Of a stretch of 64,000 nt of DNA, positions 34,736-44,555 are shown in pieces. Origin of the DNA: Chryseobacterium koreense CCUG 49689. GTDB taxonomy: Bacteria; Bacteroidota; Bacteroidia; Flavobacteriales; Weeksellaceae. The notes under the pieces were generated by a model. The model was given only the letters and a program-made list of their open reading frames with translations, was not told where the DNA came from and did no database searches. Location: positions 62,001-126,000 of the forward strand of contig NZ_LFNG01000012.1 of NCBI RefSeq assembly GCF_001045435.1, given 5' to 3'. A program made the translations under genes and the position numbers. Position 1 is the stretch's first letter, and each line of letters starts with the position of its first letter.

Positions 34736-37696
34736 TTATTTTATCGTTTTCTTAATTTCTTTCGCTTCCGCCACGATTTCAGGGAAATCCTGATAGTTCG
34801 CGATGATCTGGTCCAGCGTGTAGCTCGCCTGGTAATTATCTTTCAACCCGATGTAGTTTTTCGCCATCAAGACCAAAGATTTCGCGCCCCAATATTCTTC
34901 GGAAGCGTAATTATTTGCTAGTTTAAATATGGTTTCATTCGAAGTTTTGAACGCTTTTGCCTTGTTTTGGTAAAAAGCTTTCGCGTATAGAGATTCGGCG
35001 GCAACTTCTGTATTTGACGATTTTTCCAAGGCAGCGTAAGCGGTTTTCGCTTCATTGTCTTTTCCGCTGTTCATCAAACTTCTGGCTTTGATGACTTTCG
35101 CCTGCTCCATAATCGATGCCGCGTTTTTGGAATTTTTCATCACCAAATCCGCAAATTTTTCCGCTTTTGAAAAGTCTTTCTCCTCGGCAAAAATTCTCAT
35201 CAATTCTATATTGGCGAAGTTTTTCACATTCACATTTTCAGAATTGGAAAGGGTTTCCAAGTATTTTTTAGCTTCGGAATTATTATTTTGACTTAAATAA
35301 ATCTGGGCGATTCTGGTTTGTGCATCTTGCTGATAATCGTTTTGCACATTCGCAACCGTTTGCAGAACCAACAATGCTTTGGTAGGGTTTTGAGTCTGAA
35401 AATAACTTTCACCCAATTCATATTGGGCTTGATAAAGACCTTCACCGGTAGGATTTTGGGTCAAATATTTCTCATAAAGCGGAATAGCCGCCTTGAAATT
35501 TTTCTGCGCATAATAATTTTTAGCGGAAGTCAAATTGATTTCGTCAATTTCTGAAGCATCGATTCTGACTCCTAAACTATTGGCAAAATTCTGGTATCCA
35601 GAAATGTCATTATTCTTAAGGAAAATCGGACGTGCCGCTTGAACAATCTTGCTTGCATAGGCGGTATTTTTGTATTGATTTCCTAATGACTTCAATTCGG
35701 AAAGCGCCTTTTCATTTTGATTTTGGTCGATGTAATTTTGGGCACGATAAATCTGTGCGTTCGCTACCAAATCCTTATCAGAACTGGTTTTGATAACTTG
35801 GGTGAAATAATCGTTGGAATTATTGTAGTCGTCATTTGCCGCATAAGCCGTCCCGATTTCAAATTGTGCATCATCAACATATTCCGAGTTTTTGTATTGG
35901 GCAATCAATTTCTTCAAAGTGGAAATCTTCGCCACGGTATCCCCTTTAAAACCTAAAGACATTCCTTTCTGAAACATGGTGTAATCATCGGCGCTTTCAG
36001 CCTTGTCATAGATTGCAATGGCCTCGTTCAGTTCGTTATTTGCATAATAGGTATCCGCCAATCGAAGTTCTGCGTCTGCTTTGAATTCCGGTTTGGGATT
36101 TTTCAGGTATTCCTTGAAATATTCTTTGGCTTTTTCAAATTTTTTAGACTTGAAATAGGCATATCCCAAATCGTAATTCAGCTGTTGCTTCTCGAGGAAA
36201 TTTTCATGGGAAATCTTTTCATAACGAACGATCGCGGAAGGATAATTCCCTTTCTGATAATAGGTTTGAGCCAACCAGTAAGTCGCTCTCGTATTGAATT
36301 CTTTGTTGATATTGAATTCCAAACTCCGCATGAAATATTTCTCCGCACCATCGAAATTTCCTTTGTTGAACTCCTCAGTTCCTAACAGGAATGAAACCTC
36401 CTGATCAATCTTGTTGGTTTCCGGAGTAGAATTCGGCATCTTATCGATGGCCGCCAAAGTTCCCTTGTAATCGCCGGAATAGAGATAAGATTTTAACAAA
36501 AGCGACCTCAGCTCTGCAACCTCTTTGCTTTTCGGATATTTTGAAATATAACTTTGAATAACGTTTGAAGGCGATTCAAAAGGATTCCCGATGTCGTAAC
36601 TCAGTTTAGCATACTGTAAATGTGCAAGTTGCTGAACTTTTTCATCATAACTCATCTGATAAGCCGAGCGAAATGCTGAAAGCGCTTCCTGCTTTTTCCC
36701 TACTTCCAAATACGCGTTCCCCAATTGATAATACGCATTTTGAGAGGTGGCAGACTTGCTGTTGACCAACTGGTTGTAATACGAAACCGCTTCGTCATAT
36801 TTTTTGAGTTGTGCGGAAACAAAACCCATTTCGTACAAGTCGCTCTCTGAAGGAGCTTGCTTGCTTTCCAAATAAATTTTCAAGTGCGGATAGGCGGAAC
36901 TGTAATCGCCTTTCATGAAGTAGCTTTCGCCAATAATTTTGTGAACTTCAGCACCGTACTCTTTTGACAATGATTCATTTAACAAAGAATTTCCCTCCGA
37001 AATCGCGCGGTCATAATCTTTGTCGTTAAAATACATTTGCACATAATAGGGTTTCACCAACCGTGCATATTTATCATTTTCTTTAATCTGGTCAAAAAAC
37101 GAAAACGCCTTTTCATTCTGTTTATCTGCATAATACAGGTGTCCCAACATATAGGCAATGTCGTTTCTGTCATTTCCATCCGAATTTTTATAGGCTTCTT
37201 CCAATGCCTCGATTGCTCCCTGTGAATCACCGGTCATGAATTTGGCATATCCCAATTTCATCACATACTGCGTGTTCTCCTCACCTGAAAGCCGGTATTG
37301 GTTCACGTTTTTCAAGGTTTCCAGCGCCTTTTCAAAATCCTTTTGCGCCAAATAAAAATCAGCCAATGGAAGATTGGCCTGTGCGAAATAAGCCGAATTA
37401 GGGTATTCCTTAATGAATGCGGCCAACCCTTCTTCTGCATGATTTTTTCTAAGAATCACGCCAATCATGTTGTCAAAAAACTGTGCTGCTTCCTTTTTGG
37501 AGTTTGAAAGGGACGCATTGTAAAAATACTGACGGGCGTATTCGAACTGAGAAGCGTTATAGATTTTGCTGCTGTAAAGGTTTTCGGCCAGGTTGAATCG
37601 GTAATTTTCCCGGTCATTAAAGAATTGCGACTGCTGCGCTTCGGAAAATCCGTAATAAAGAATTGCGGTTGCAATCAAGATTTTTTTTGAATTCAT
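34736..37696 (-). CDS. Large TPR-repeat envelope protein
   Basis: 986 residues from ATG 37696 (MNSKKILIATAILYYGFSEA, a signal peptide). Nearly all the rest is tetratricopeptide/Sel1-type helical repeats with the usual A, G, Y and P positions (AYFKSKKFEKAKEYFKEYLK, YWLAQTYYQKGNYPSAIVRY, AIAIYDKAESADDY). It is therefore a long solenoid scaffold in the periplasm, upstream of and probably partnered with the plug-less barrel gene. No enzymatic domain is seen. The frame extends to 37771 but that start has no signal peptide. Relation to T9SS or gliding TPR proteins is possible but unproven. Confidence 0.75.
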   Translation of the reverse strand: MNSKKILIATAILYYGFSEAQQSQFFNDRENYRFNLAENLYSSKIYNASQFEYARQYFYNASLSNSKKEAAQFFDNMIGVILRKNHAEEGLAAFIKEYPNSAYFAQANLPLADFYLAQKDFEKALETLKNVNQYRLSGEENTQYVMKLGYAKFMTGDSQGAIEALEEAYKNSDGNDRNDIAYMLGHLYYADKQNEKAFSFFDQIKENDKYARLVKPYYVQMYFNDKDYDRAISEGNSLLNESLSKEYGAEVHKIIGESYFMKGDYSSAYPHLKIYLESKQAPSESDLYEMGFVSAQLKKYDEAVSYYNQLVNSKSATSQNAYYQLGNAYLEVGKKQEALSAFRSAYQMSYDEKVQQLAHLQYAKLSYDIGNPFESPSNVIQSYISKYPKSKEVAELRSLLLKSYLYSGDYKGTLAAIDKMPNSTPETNKIDQEVSFLLGTEEFNKGNFDGAEKYFMRSLEFNINKEFNTRATYWLAQTYYQKGNYPSAIVRYEKISHENFLEKQQLNYDLGYAYFKSKKFEKAKEYFKEYLKNPKPEFKADAELRLADTYYANNELNEAIAIYDKAESADDYTMFQKGMSLGFKGDTVAKISTLKKLIAQYKNSEYVDDAQFEIGTAYAANDDYNNSNDYFTQVIKTSSDKDLVANAQIYRAQNYIDQNQNEKALSELKSLGNQYKNTAYASKIVQAARPIFLKNNDISGYQNFANSLGVRIDASEIDEINLTSAKNYYAQKNFKAAIPLYEKYLTQNPTGEGLYQAQYELGESYFQTQNPTKALLVLQTVANVQNDYQQDAQTRIAQIYLSQNNNSEAKKYLETLSNSENVNVKNFANIELMRIFAEEKDFSKAEKFADLVMKNSKNAASIMEQAKVIKARSLMNSGKDNEAKTAYAALEKSSNTEVAAESLYAKAFYQNKAKAFKTSNETIFKLANNYASEEYWGAKSLVLMAKNYIGLKDNYQASYTLDQIIANYQDFPEIVAEAKEIKKTIK

Positions 37697-37942
37697 GTAA
37701 TCTGGGTTTGGTGTGCGTCTGTATCGCTTGGAGCAAGAATAATGCTTCCAACATTTTCCACATTTAATCAACGAAAATAGGCAAAAGTTATTGTTTTTCC
37801 AAGAAAAAAAAGATATTGTGGATAAGTGGATAAACCTATCGACCAGCGGTTTTTAGGCGTTCGAAAATGGATTCAGAAACCAATCTTCTCCGTAAGGTCC
37901 TTTTTAATTTTTCAGCAGGTTCTTACTTGGGTTTTAACTGAT

Positions 37943-40900
37943 TTATTCCCGATTTTTCACCAGAATCCAACCTTGTCTTTGTTCATTGCGACGGGTAACC
38001 GGATCAAACCACGTGATCGTGTACCAATAAGTGGATGTTGGCAATGGTTTTCCGTTTATTTTGCCGTCCCAAACGGGGTCTCTTCCGGCAGCGGTTTGAG
38101 TGGACGATGCTGAAAAATCATAAACCAGCTTTCCAAAACGATCCACCACTTTAACCTGGATATCCTGCATTTTGCCCAAATTTTCAATCGTCCAGAAATC
38201 ATTGATTCCATCCGCATTCGGCGTAAAGACATTATGGATTTTAATAAAATAAACGGTTTTTGGTTCGCCTAGACAACCCGTTGCAGATTCCACCTGAATA
38301 ATATAGGAACTTGCCGTGGGGTCGAGCAAAATGTTTGAATTTTGTGGAATTCCATTAAAATAATACCGATAAGGTTTCACGCCACCTTCTGCAATTACTT
38401 CAATTGAACTGTTGGTTTGGTTAATGGCAGTGATCTTCGGCTGGTTCTCATCAGAAACCACGAATTGATGGGTATATGAACATCCATTTGAATTGGTGAG
38501 TTTCGCGGAATATGCTCCAACTTTTGAAATCAGAATCGTTTGCTTGGTTTCTCCCGTACTCCATTCCCACTGAACGTTTTCCGAACCTGCATCGATGGTG
38601 ATTTGATCCCCATAACAGATGTAATACTTGTCTTCAAGTGTGGAAGATAAAGTCGGCACATTCACTTTCAGATGGATTTTCGCGTTTGCCGGACAAAATC
38701 CCGGAAGTGTAATCCGCACAAAAACAGTCTGCGCAAATGGAACTTCGTTGGTATAATTGGAATTGATCTTCTGGCTAAAATCGGCATCTTTAAAATATTC
38801 AAAAATCGCTGCAGGATCCGCGGTGAAATCTGATTTTTTCGAATCTAAATTAAAATTCGTGATTCCGTCAAAATTATCGTCACATAATATATACTGTGTT
38901 TCAGAATTCAATAAGACGGAATTCCCGCCTTTTACAAAAGTCACGGTTTGCACATTGGAAACACAGCCGGTTGCATTGTCCTTAATCAGGAATTTCACGG
39001 TTTGCGGAAGCACGGACAGGTTGAAATTTGCCGGAAGTGGATTTCCCAAATCATCCGTAAAGGTGTAATTTGCAGAATTGGTGATGACCGCATTTTTGAA
39101 AGTCTGCAAAGGATAAGTGAGTTCGTCACAGATCAAAATCTGGGCGATCTGCGAAACGGGTTTTGTCAGAAGTTTTAAATCAAAGCCAATCTGATCCGAA
39201 CATTGCAGATTATTCGTTTGGTTATAGACAAAAACCATGTATGGATTCGCTCCCGAAACAGAGGAATCATAATTTTGCCATTGTGCCGGATTCACCATTC
39301 TCACGCCGTTTCCATCGTAATATCTGATTTCTGAATAGTGACTCCAGGTTCCGATATAGTCATTGATATTCGTCGTCAAATCATAAATCGTGGAACCGCA
39401 GGATTTCGGCAACTTGGTTTCCGGTGTGGTTTTGATCAAAGTGGGTTTCGGATAGATGACAAGCGTCAAAGTCGTGGTGCTGAAACAACCGGTTGTAATA
39501 TCTAAAATTTTGATGTAAACAGTTCCGCTTCCACGGTATTGCAAATTGGTGATCTGGTCCGTCATGGCAACATCTTTGTAAAAAGTCACCTGAATATTCG
39601 GCCCAAATTCCAGCTCAGATTTCGTAATATTCAAATCGAAATATTCTGTGGTGGAAAAGCAATGGGGCGGAAATGGCGTGATCGGATTCACCGGAACTTT
39701 TGGGTGGAAATCAAATTTCAGCTTCACCGTGGTTTCGCAGGCAAAATCCGGATGTTTAATTTTAACCAAAATCGGATTGTTTGCTTGCGGATTTACTGAA
39801 GTTAAATTCTGAAAAGTAGCTCCACCATCCAAAGAATATTGGAATTGCCAATTCATACCGGCAAAAAACTGGTTTTCGAAATTGCTCAAGGCAAAATCAT
39901 TTTCACCGAAGCAAAGCTTGTTTGCCGTAAATTGCGTATTTGGCACCGGCAAAGACGCGAAAACAATTTCAAAAGTGGTCGCGAAACTGCAAGCAGAACT
40001 GGTTACACTGTTTGCAATAATCCCGATAGTTCGGGTGGTATTTGCATTAATGACGAAATTGGCCGGATTTGGAATATCCACTCCGTTTTCCTGAAATTTC
40101 AGGGTATAGTTCGTTGGATCTGCCGGATAATAATCATACAGGTTCACCGTGGTGGAATTGGAACCATCGGTTTTGCAGAGGTATTTCGGCGTGTTGTTGA
40201 AATTCGGAAAATTTCCACCTACGGAAACTGGCACCAAATCAGAATCCACGAAACAGGTGGAATTTGGAACTTTCGCACGCACAAAATAATTTCCGTTTGC
40301 GGAAGCGGTGAAAGTATTGGTGGTTGACAAAACAGCTGGGTTTCCGCTTTGATACCATTCGTACTGAATTCCCGGAACGGCTGTTGTAGTTAAAATGGCG
40401 GTAGAACAATTGGGCTGAGTCATGGTAACCGCCGGTTTTGCAAGTTGGTGAAAAGTCACCGAATCCGTTTCCGGATTTCCGACCTGATTTCCGAGACTGT
40501 CAAAATAAGTCACTTCCACTTTCAAAACATCGCCATCATTGGGAACAAAATTAGAGAGGGTGTTTGTATTTTCGGGCAGCAATGTGGTATTTTGGAACCA
40601 TTTAAACTGCGGCGTCAGATTCTGGTTCGGTTTAAAAACCCAGACCACTCCTTCGCTCGTCCACGGACCGTTATTGTAATTATAAATGCTGTTGCTGTGT
40701 ACCGGAACCTTGAACTTGGTGGCATTATCATTCTGAATTCCCAAAATGGCGTTGTAACTGCTTTCTGTCTTATTACTGACGTAAACCACGATTCTGCCGT
40801 CTTCCAACAACAAAACATGACTGTAATACGCCACAGAAGAAATCCCCCCGGTTCCATTGGTCCTGATCATATTCTGAAAAGAAACCAAGAGTCCATTTAC

Positions 40901-41500
40901 TCCTGCCACAGTGACATTTTTATAGAGATAAGTGACACTCGAATTCTGTGACTTGGGAATCAAATCGGTATATCCAAAAAAAATCTGAGCCAGATTCAGC
41001 TCCTGAGTCGGATTATTCCTAAAGACCTTATTGTAATCTTTGGAAGGCAATGCCGAGAAGGTATTGTAACCGGTTATTCCGCTGAAAGTTCGGTCAGTAT
41101 ACGTCGTGACATCTTTCAGATTATCGCGTTGCGGATCATTGGTAAAGACAAGTCTTCCGTTACTTCCCAAAACCGCACGCGTATAATTTTTGCCATAAAA
41201 GCTAAAATTAAACCCGATCGGGAACGAGTCACTGAACTTGTTGGTATTTGGCGACTGAAACGTGATCGGTATGGAACCGGCTGACAGCGGGAAATTCGAG
41301 AGCTGATCTTTGATGACCTGATAATCCCCGGTGGAAGTAGCTACTGCATCCACCTTTAAATTGAAGCTTTCGCCGGCACAGAAATATTGCTGATCAGGAT
41401 AAACAGCATTATTTCCGGGATTGTACAGACTGACGGACTGTGCAAAACCAAAAGCAGAAAGTAGGGAAAACAGTATTACATAGAACTTCATCATCATCAT
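37943..41500 (-). CDS. Large surface protein with T9SS type B (gliding-motility-associated) C-terminal domain
   Basis: 1185 residues: Met-rich start and signal peptide (FYVILFSLLSAFGFAQ), an N-terminal region resembling Bacteroidota repeat adhesins, several Ig-like or PKD-like segments with paired Cys (PNCSTAILTTTAVPGIQYEW, ENVQWEWSTGETKQTILISK), and the type B sorting domain at the end (HNVFTPNADGINDFWTIENL, VVDRFGKLVYD, WDGKINGKPLPTSTYWYTI). Type B cargo is exported by T9SS and fixed at or released from the surface, often with SprF-like partners, none of which is adjacent. Likely an adhesin; ligand unknown. Confidence 0.85.
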   Translation of the reverse strand: MMMMKFYVILFSLLSAFGFAQSVSLYNPGNNAVYPDQQYFCAGESFNLKVDAVATSTGDYQVIKDQLSNFPLSAGSIPITFQSPNTNKFSDSFPIGFNFSFYGKNYTRAVLGSNGRLVFTNDPQRDNLKDVTTYTDRTFSGITGYNTFSALPSKDYNKVFRNNPTQELNLAQIFFGYTDLIPKSQNSSVTYLYKNVTVAGVNGLLVSFQNMIRTNGTGGISSVAYYSHVLLLEDGRIVVYVSNKTESSYNAILGIQNDNATKFKVPVHSNSIYNYNNGPWTSEGVVWVFKPNQNLTPQFKWFQNTTLLPENTNTLSNFVPNDGDVLKVEVTYFDSLGNQVGNPETDSVTFHQLAKPAVTMTQPNCSTAILTTTAVPGIQYEWYQSGNPAVLSTTNTFTASANGNYFVRAKVPNSTCFVDSDLVPVSVGGNFPNFNNTPKYLCKTDGSNSTTVNLYDYYPADPTNYTLKFQENGVDIPNPANFVINANTTRTIGIIANSVTSSACSFATTFEIVFASLPVPNTQFTANKLCFGENDFALSNFENQFFAGMNWQFQYSLDGGATFQNLTSVNPQANNPILVKIKHPDFACETTVKLKFDFHPKVPVNPITPFPPHCFSTTEYFDLNITKSELEFGPNIQVTFYKDVAMTDQITNLQYRGSGTVYIKILDITTGCFSTTTLTLVIYPKPTLIKTTPETKLPKSCGSTIYDLTTNINDYIGTWSHYSEIRYYDGNGVRMVNPAQWQNYDSSVSGANPYMVFVYNQTNNLQCSDQIGFDLKLLTKPVSQIAQILICDELTYPLQTFKNAVITNSANYTFTDDLGNPLPANFNLSVLPQTVKFLIKDNATGCVSNVQTVTFVKGGNSVLLNSETQYILCDDNFDGITNFNLDSKKSDFTADPAAIFEYFKDADFSQKINSNYTNEVPFAQTVFVRITLPGFCPANAKIHLKVNVPTLSSTLEDKYYICYGDQITIDAGSENVQWEWSTGETKQTILISKVGAYSAKLTNSNGCSYTHQFVVSDENQPKITAINQTNSSIEVIAEGGVKPYRYYFNGIPQNSNILLDPTASSYIIQVESATGCLGEPKTVYFIKIHNVFTPNADGINDFWTIENLGKMQDIQVKVVDRFGKLVYDFSASSTQTAAGRDPVWDGKINGKPLPTSTYWYTITWFDPVTRRNEQRQGWILVKNRE

Positions 41501-41595
41501 TTGTTTTCAACAAAAATAAGGTATTATTTTAAAACCGAAATTCTACCAACTTTAGTATTTCAGCGCAAAAAAATAATTTTTCTGAATTTTTCTTT

Positions 41596-41603
41596 TACAT
41601 TTG
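41596..41603 (+). promoter_or_regulatory. Promoter -7 box of the permease gene
   Basis: TACATTTG matches TAnnTTTG, 18 bp before the ATG at 41622. Confidence 0.5.
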
Positions 41604-41621
41604 TGTAAACTATTATTTTTT

Positions 41622-43310
41622 ATGAATCAGCTTTTCAGAAGAAAACATTACAGCGAGAGTGATCACTCATCAGGATTATTGAGGGTTTTGGGAGTTTGGG
41701 ATATTGTATTTTTCGGAATTGCTGCCATCATCGGAGCCGGAAGTTTCAGCAGTTTGGGAGAAGCCGTTTTCCGTGGCGGACCGGGCGTGATCGTCCTTTA
41801 CATCATCTGCGGATTTGCCTGTGGTTTCACCGCGCTTTGCTATGCGGAATTTGCGAGCCGGATTCCAACTGCGGGCTCCGCGTACACCTATGCATATGCA
41901 AGTTTCGGGGAATTGATAGCCTGGATTATCGGTTGGGCTTTGATTATGGAGTATTCTTTCGGGAATATTTATGTAGCCTTTTCGTGGAGTGATTATTTCA
42001 CCAGTTTCATGTCCAGAATCGGGATCCATATCCCAGATTATTTCACCTGCAGTTATTCCGAGGCTCAAAAAGCATTTCTGGGAAACTCAATGAACAAGGA
42101 TCTCATCAATGCTTGGAAAACGGCACCAGTAATAGGAAACCTAAAAATCATCCTGGACATTCCCGCTTTGGTCATCAATGGCTTAATTACTTGGCTTTGC
42201 TATGTCGGAGTGCGGGAATCGAAGAATTTCAACAACCTGTTTGTGCTGCTGAAACTGTTCATCATTCTTTTGGTGATTGCTGTTGGAGTGGCCTACATCA
42301 ATACCGACAACTGGTTTCCTGTAAGCAAAGTCACTGGCGAAAATTCATTTATGCCAAACGGTTTTTCCGGCGTGATGAGTGCGGTTTCAGGAGTTTTCTT
42401 TGCCTATATCGGATTTGATGCGCTTAGTGTTTTATCTGAAGAAACCAAGAATCCGCAGAAAAATCTCCCGCGAGGAATGATCATGTCACTTATTTTGTGC
42501 ACGGCGATCTATATTGTTTTGACTTTGACTTTAACAGGATTGGTGGATTACAGAAAATTCGATGGAGTTGGTGATCCGCTTGCCTTTATTTTCGAAAAAT
42601 CTAATGCCAATATTCCATGGATGGAATTCGTGGTTTCATTAGGCGCAATCATTGCCATTACCACAGTTTTGCTGGTTTTTCAAATGGGACAACCGAGAAT
42701 TTGGTATGCGATGAGCCGCGATGGTTTGATGCCAAAAAAATTCATGGAAATCCACCCGAAAAACAATACTCCCGCTTTTGCAACCATTGTAACCGGTTTT
42801 GTGGTGGGGATTCCTATTTTATTTACAGACAAATCCTTTATTCTGGATTTCACCAGCATCGGAACTATTTTCGCGTTTGTGTTGGTTTGCGGCGGCGTAT
42901 TATTGCTTCCGTCAAAAGAAAGGTTAAAGGGAAGGTTTCACTTGCCCTATATCAATGCGAAATTCATTTTTCCAGTGTTTTTTTTAGGTGGGCTGGCTTT
43001 CTTTTATTTCTGGCAACCGGCGTTCTTTCACAATTTAATGGATTGGAACGATCCCAATGAAGGCGAATTCAGGATTTCCATTTTCTTTTTCCTGATTATC
43101 AATCTGGTTTTGTGCGTTTTAGCTTTTTTTAAAAATCTGTCACTGATTCCGTTGGTGGGTTTAAGTTCTTGTCTTTACCTTTTAACGGGAATGAGCCACA
43201 ACAACTGGTTTTGGTTCCTCCTTTGGTTCGCCATCGGAATCGTGATTTATTTCTCTTATGGTTACAAAAACAGCAAACTGAACCGCGATTTGAATGGGGA
43301 CCTGAACTAA
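41622..43310 (+). CDS. APC-superfamily cationic amino acid transporter-like permease
   Basis: 562 residues with about 14 hydrophobic helices. CAT-family marks: FFGIAAIIGAGSFSSLGEAV in helix 1, FACGFTALCYAEFASRIPTA, GSAYTYAYASFGELIAW and GFDALSVLSEETKNPQKNLP. It moves an amino acid, likely by proton symport or exchange. The Met at 41622 is preferred because the upstream frame overlaps the promoter. It is a single gene followed by a hairpin. Confidence 0.85.
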   Translation: MNQLFRRKHYSESDHSSGLLRVLGVWDIVFFGIAAIIGAGSFSSLGEAVFRGGPGVIVLYIICGFACGFTALCYAEFASRIPTAGSAYTYAYASFGELIAWIIGWALIMEYSFGNIYVAFSWSDYFTSFMSRIGIHIPDYFTCSYSEAQKAFLGNSMNKDLINAWKTAPVIGNLKIILDIPALVINGLITWLCYVGVRESKNFNNLFVLLKLFIILLVIAVGVAYINTDNWFPVSKVTGENSFMPNGFSGVMSAVSGVFFAYIGFDALSVLSEETKNPQKNLPRGMIMSLILCTAIYIVLTLTLTGLVDYRKFDGVGDPLAFIFEKSNANIPWMEFVVSLGAIIAITTVLLVFQMGQPRIWYAMSRDGLMPKKFMEIHPKNNTPAFATIVTGFVVGIPILFTDKSFILDFTSIGTIFAFVLVCGGVLLLPSKERLKGRFHLPYINAKFIFPVFFLGGLAFFYFWQPAFFHNLMDWNDPNEGEFRISIFFFLIINLVLCVLAFFKNLSLIPLVGLSSCLYLLTGMSHNNWFWFLLWFAIGIVIYFSYGYKNSKLNRDLNGDLN

Positions 43311-43340
43311 AACTGCAAGTCGGAAAAGCGCGGAATAAAG

Positions 43341-43375
43341 AAAGAAAATCCTCAAAAACTTGAGGGACTTTCTTG
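43341..43375 (+). terminator. Hairpin after the permease gene
   Basis: Imperfect stem AAGAAAATCCTC / GAGGGACTTTCTT around AAAAACTT, 30 bp past the stop. Confidence 0.55.
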
Positions 43376-43454
43376 ACTTAAAATTTTGGTCAATATTTTG
43401 CTTCAAAAGAGTAAATTCAGCACTTATTTTTTCGACAATTCAAATGATAAAAAT

Positions 43455-43766
43455 ATGTCAGAGAGAATCAAAACGTTTTCAGAATTCTACCAGTTCTATC
43501 TCACCGAACACAGCAACAGGTGGACCAGAATCTTCCACTTTATAGGAACTTTGCTGGTTTTCGTGGTAATCATTTATGTGATCAATTCCGGGAAAGAAAG
43601 ATTTCTTTGGTACCTTCCCATTTTCGGATATGGATTTGCCTGGTTTTCCCACGCCGTTTTCGAAAAGAATAAGCCCGCAACCTTCAAATATCCGATTTGG
43701 AGTTTGATTTCAGATTTCAAGTTGTTTTTTGAGTTGCTGATGGGCAAGCAGAAATTCAGTCCATAA
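43455..43766 (+). CDS. DUF962 (Mpo1-like) membrane protein
   Basis: 103 residues from ATG 43455 (MSERIKTFSEFYQFYLTEHS). DUF962 marks: YLTEHSNRWTRIFHFIGT and GYGFAWFSHAVFEKNKPATF, with conserved His residues and two hydrophobic helices. Yeast Mpo1 of this family is an Fe(II)-dependent dioxygenase in 2-hydroxy fatty acid alpha-oxidation; bacterial members are largely untested. The frame extends upstream to 43386 but the conserved region starts at 43455. Confidence 0.85.
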   Translation: MSERIKTFSEFYQFYLTEHSNRWTRIFHFIGTLLVFVVIIYVINSGKERFLWYLPIFGYGFAWFSHAVFEKNKPATFKYPIWSLISDFKLFFELLMGKQKFSP

Positions 43767-43796
43767 AAAAATCCCGAGGAAATTCGGGATTTTGTA
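43766..43796. terminator. Bidirectional terminator
   Basis: Stem AAATCCCGA / TCGGGATTT with loop GGAAAT between the convergent DUF962 gene and the lipoprotein gene. Confidence 0.8.
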
Positions 43797-43797
43797 T

Positions 43798-44472
43798 TTA
43801 TTTATAAAGATTTTTTTCGACCTCAATTGCCTGGTTAAGCGTTTCTGAGATTTTGTTGATGGCGTTTTCATAATTTGGTCCCACATTCCATTTGCCATTA
43901 ATAGGAATATTTTTCATATTATCATTCGCAAAATACAGCGAGTTGTCCGCAAGGTTTACCAACCTATTATCAAAATTGACATATCCTGCTCTTCCAGTTT
44001 CAATCATGCTGTAATAACTGATCATCAATCCCCAATTGAGGTTAATGAAAGCTACTTCATCAATTTGGTATTTGTCTTTTAATGGTCTGAAGTCAATATT
44101 AGAGTATTTTTTTCCTTCAGCTTTCTCATCTTTAAATTTTTGCACATTCTTCGGGTCAAATTTCTCATCAATAATAACCACTTCTTTCCCTTTCGAACGA
44201 AGGATCTCTGAATACATATCGATCAACTTCTGTTTGGGATCCAATTGTTTTTTTGCGAGATCCAGCACTGGTTGATACTTATCTCCCGAAGTTAATGCCA
44301 AATCAAGCAATCCCTGTGAACCTTCCCTATATTTTTGAGGCTCCGAAACATTCACATATAGTCCCACTCTTGATGGTTTTTTCAAATACTCGGCATTCAT
44401 GGGAACTTGGACCTGACATGAGGTCAACAAAAGAAGCAGCGCAATCACTGTGTAAAAATTGATATTTTTCAT
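43798..44472 (-). CDS. Lipoprotein of unknown function
   Basis: 224 residues with a lipobox (LLLLLTSCQ, lipidated Cys at about 19). The mature part is charged and mixed alpha/beta, with a segment ILRSKGKEVVIIDEKFDP and a C-terminal helix (NAINKISETLNQAIEVEKNL). I do not recognise a family; its layout resembles lipoproteins that carry a hidden DUF4810/CsgG-like nucleotide-fold domain, without firm motifs. Transcribed leftward after the SPFH gene, which has its own terminator. Confidence 0.6.
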   Translation of the reverse strand: MKNINFYTVIALLLLLTSCQVQVPMNAEYLKKPSRVGLYVNVSEPQKYREGSQGLLDLALTSGDKYQPVLDLAKKQLDPKQKLIDMYSEILRSKGKEVVIIDEKFDPKNVQKFKDEKAEGKKYSNIDFRPLKDKYQIDEVAFINLNWGLMISYYSMIETGRAGYVNFDNRLVNLADNSLYFANDNMKNIPINGKWNVGPNYENAINKISETLNQAIEVEKNLYK

Positions 44473-44506
44473 TTATTTTAATTTTTAACAAATCTAATTT
44501 TAAATA

Positions 44507-44537
44507 AAAAATCCCACAATAAAAATTGCAGGATTTA
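44507..44537 (-). terminator. Terminator after the SPFH gene
   Basis: Minus strand AAATCC-TG-CAAT..ATTG-TG-GGATTT hairpin followed by TTTTT, just past the stop at 44556. Confidence 0.75.
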
Positions 44538-44555
44538 TCTCATTTTTTCGGAAAA

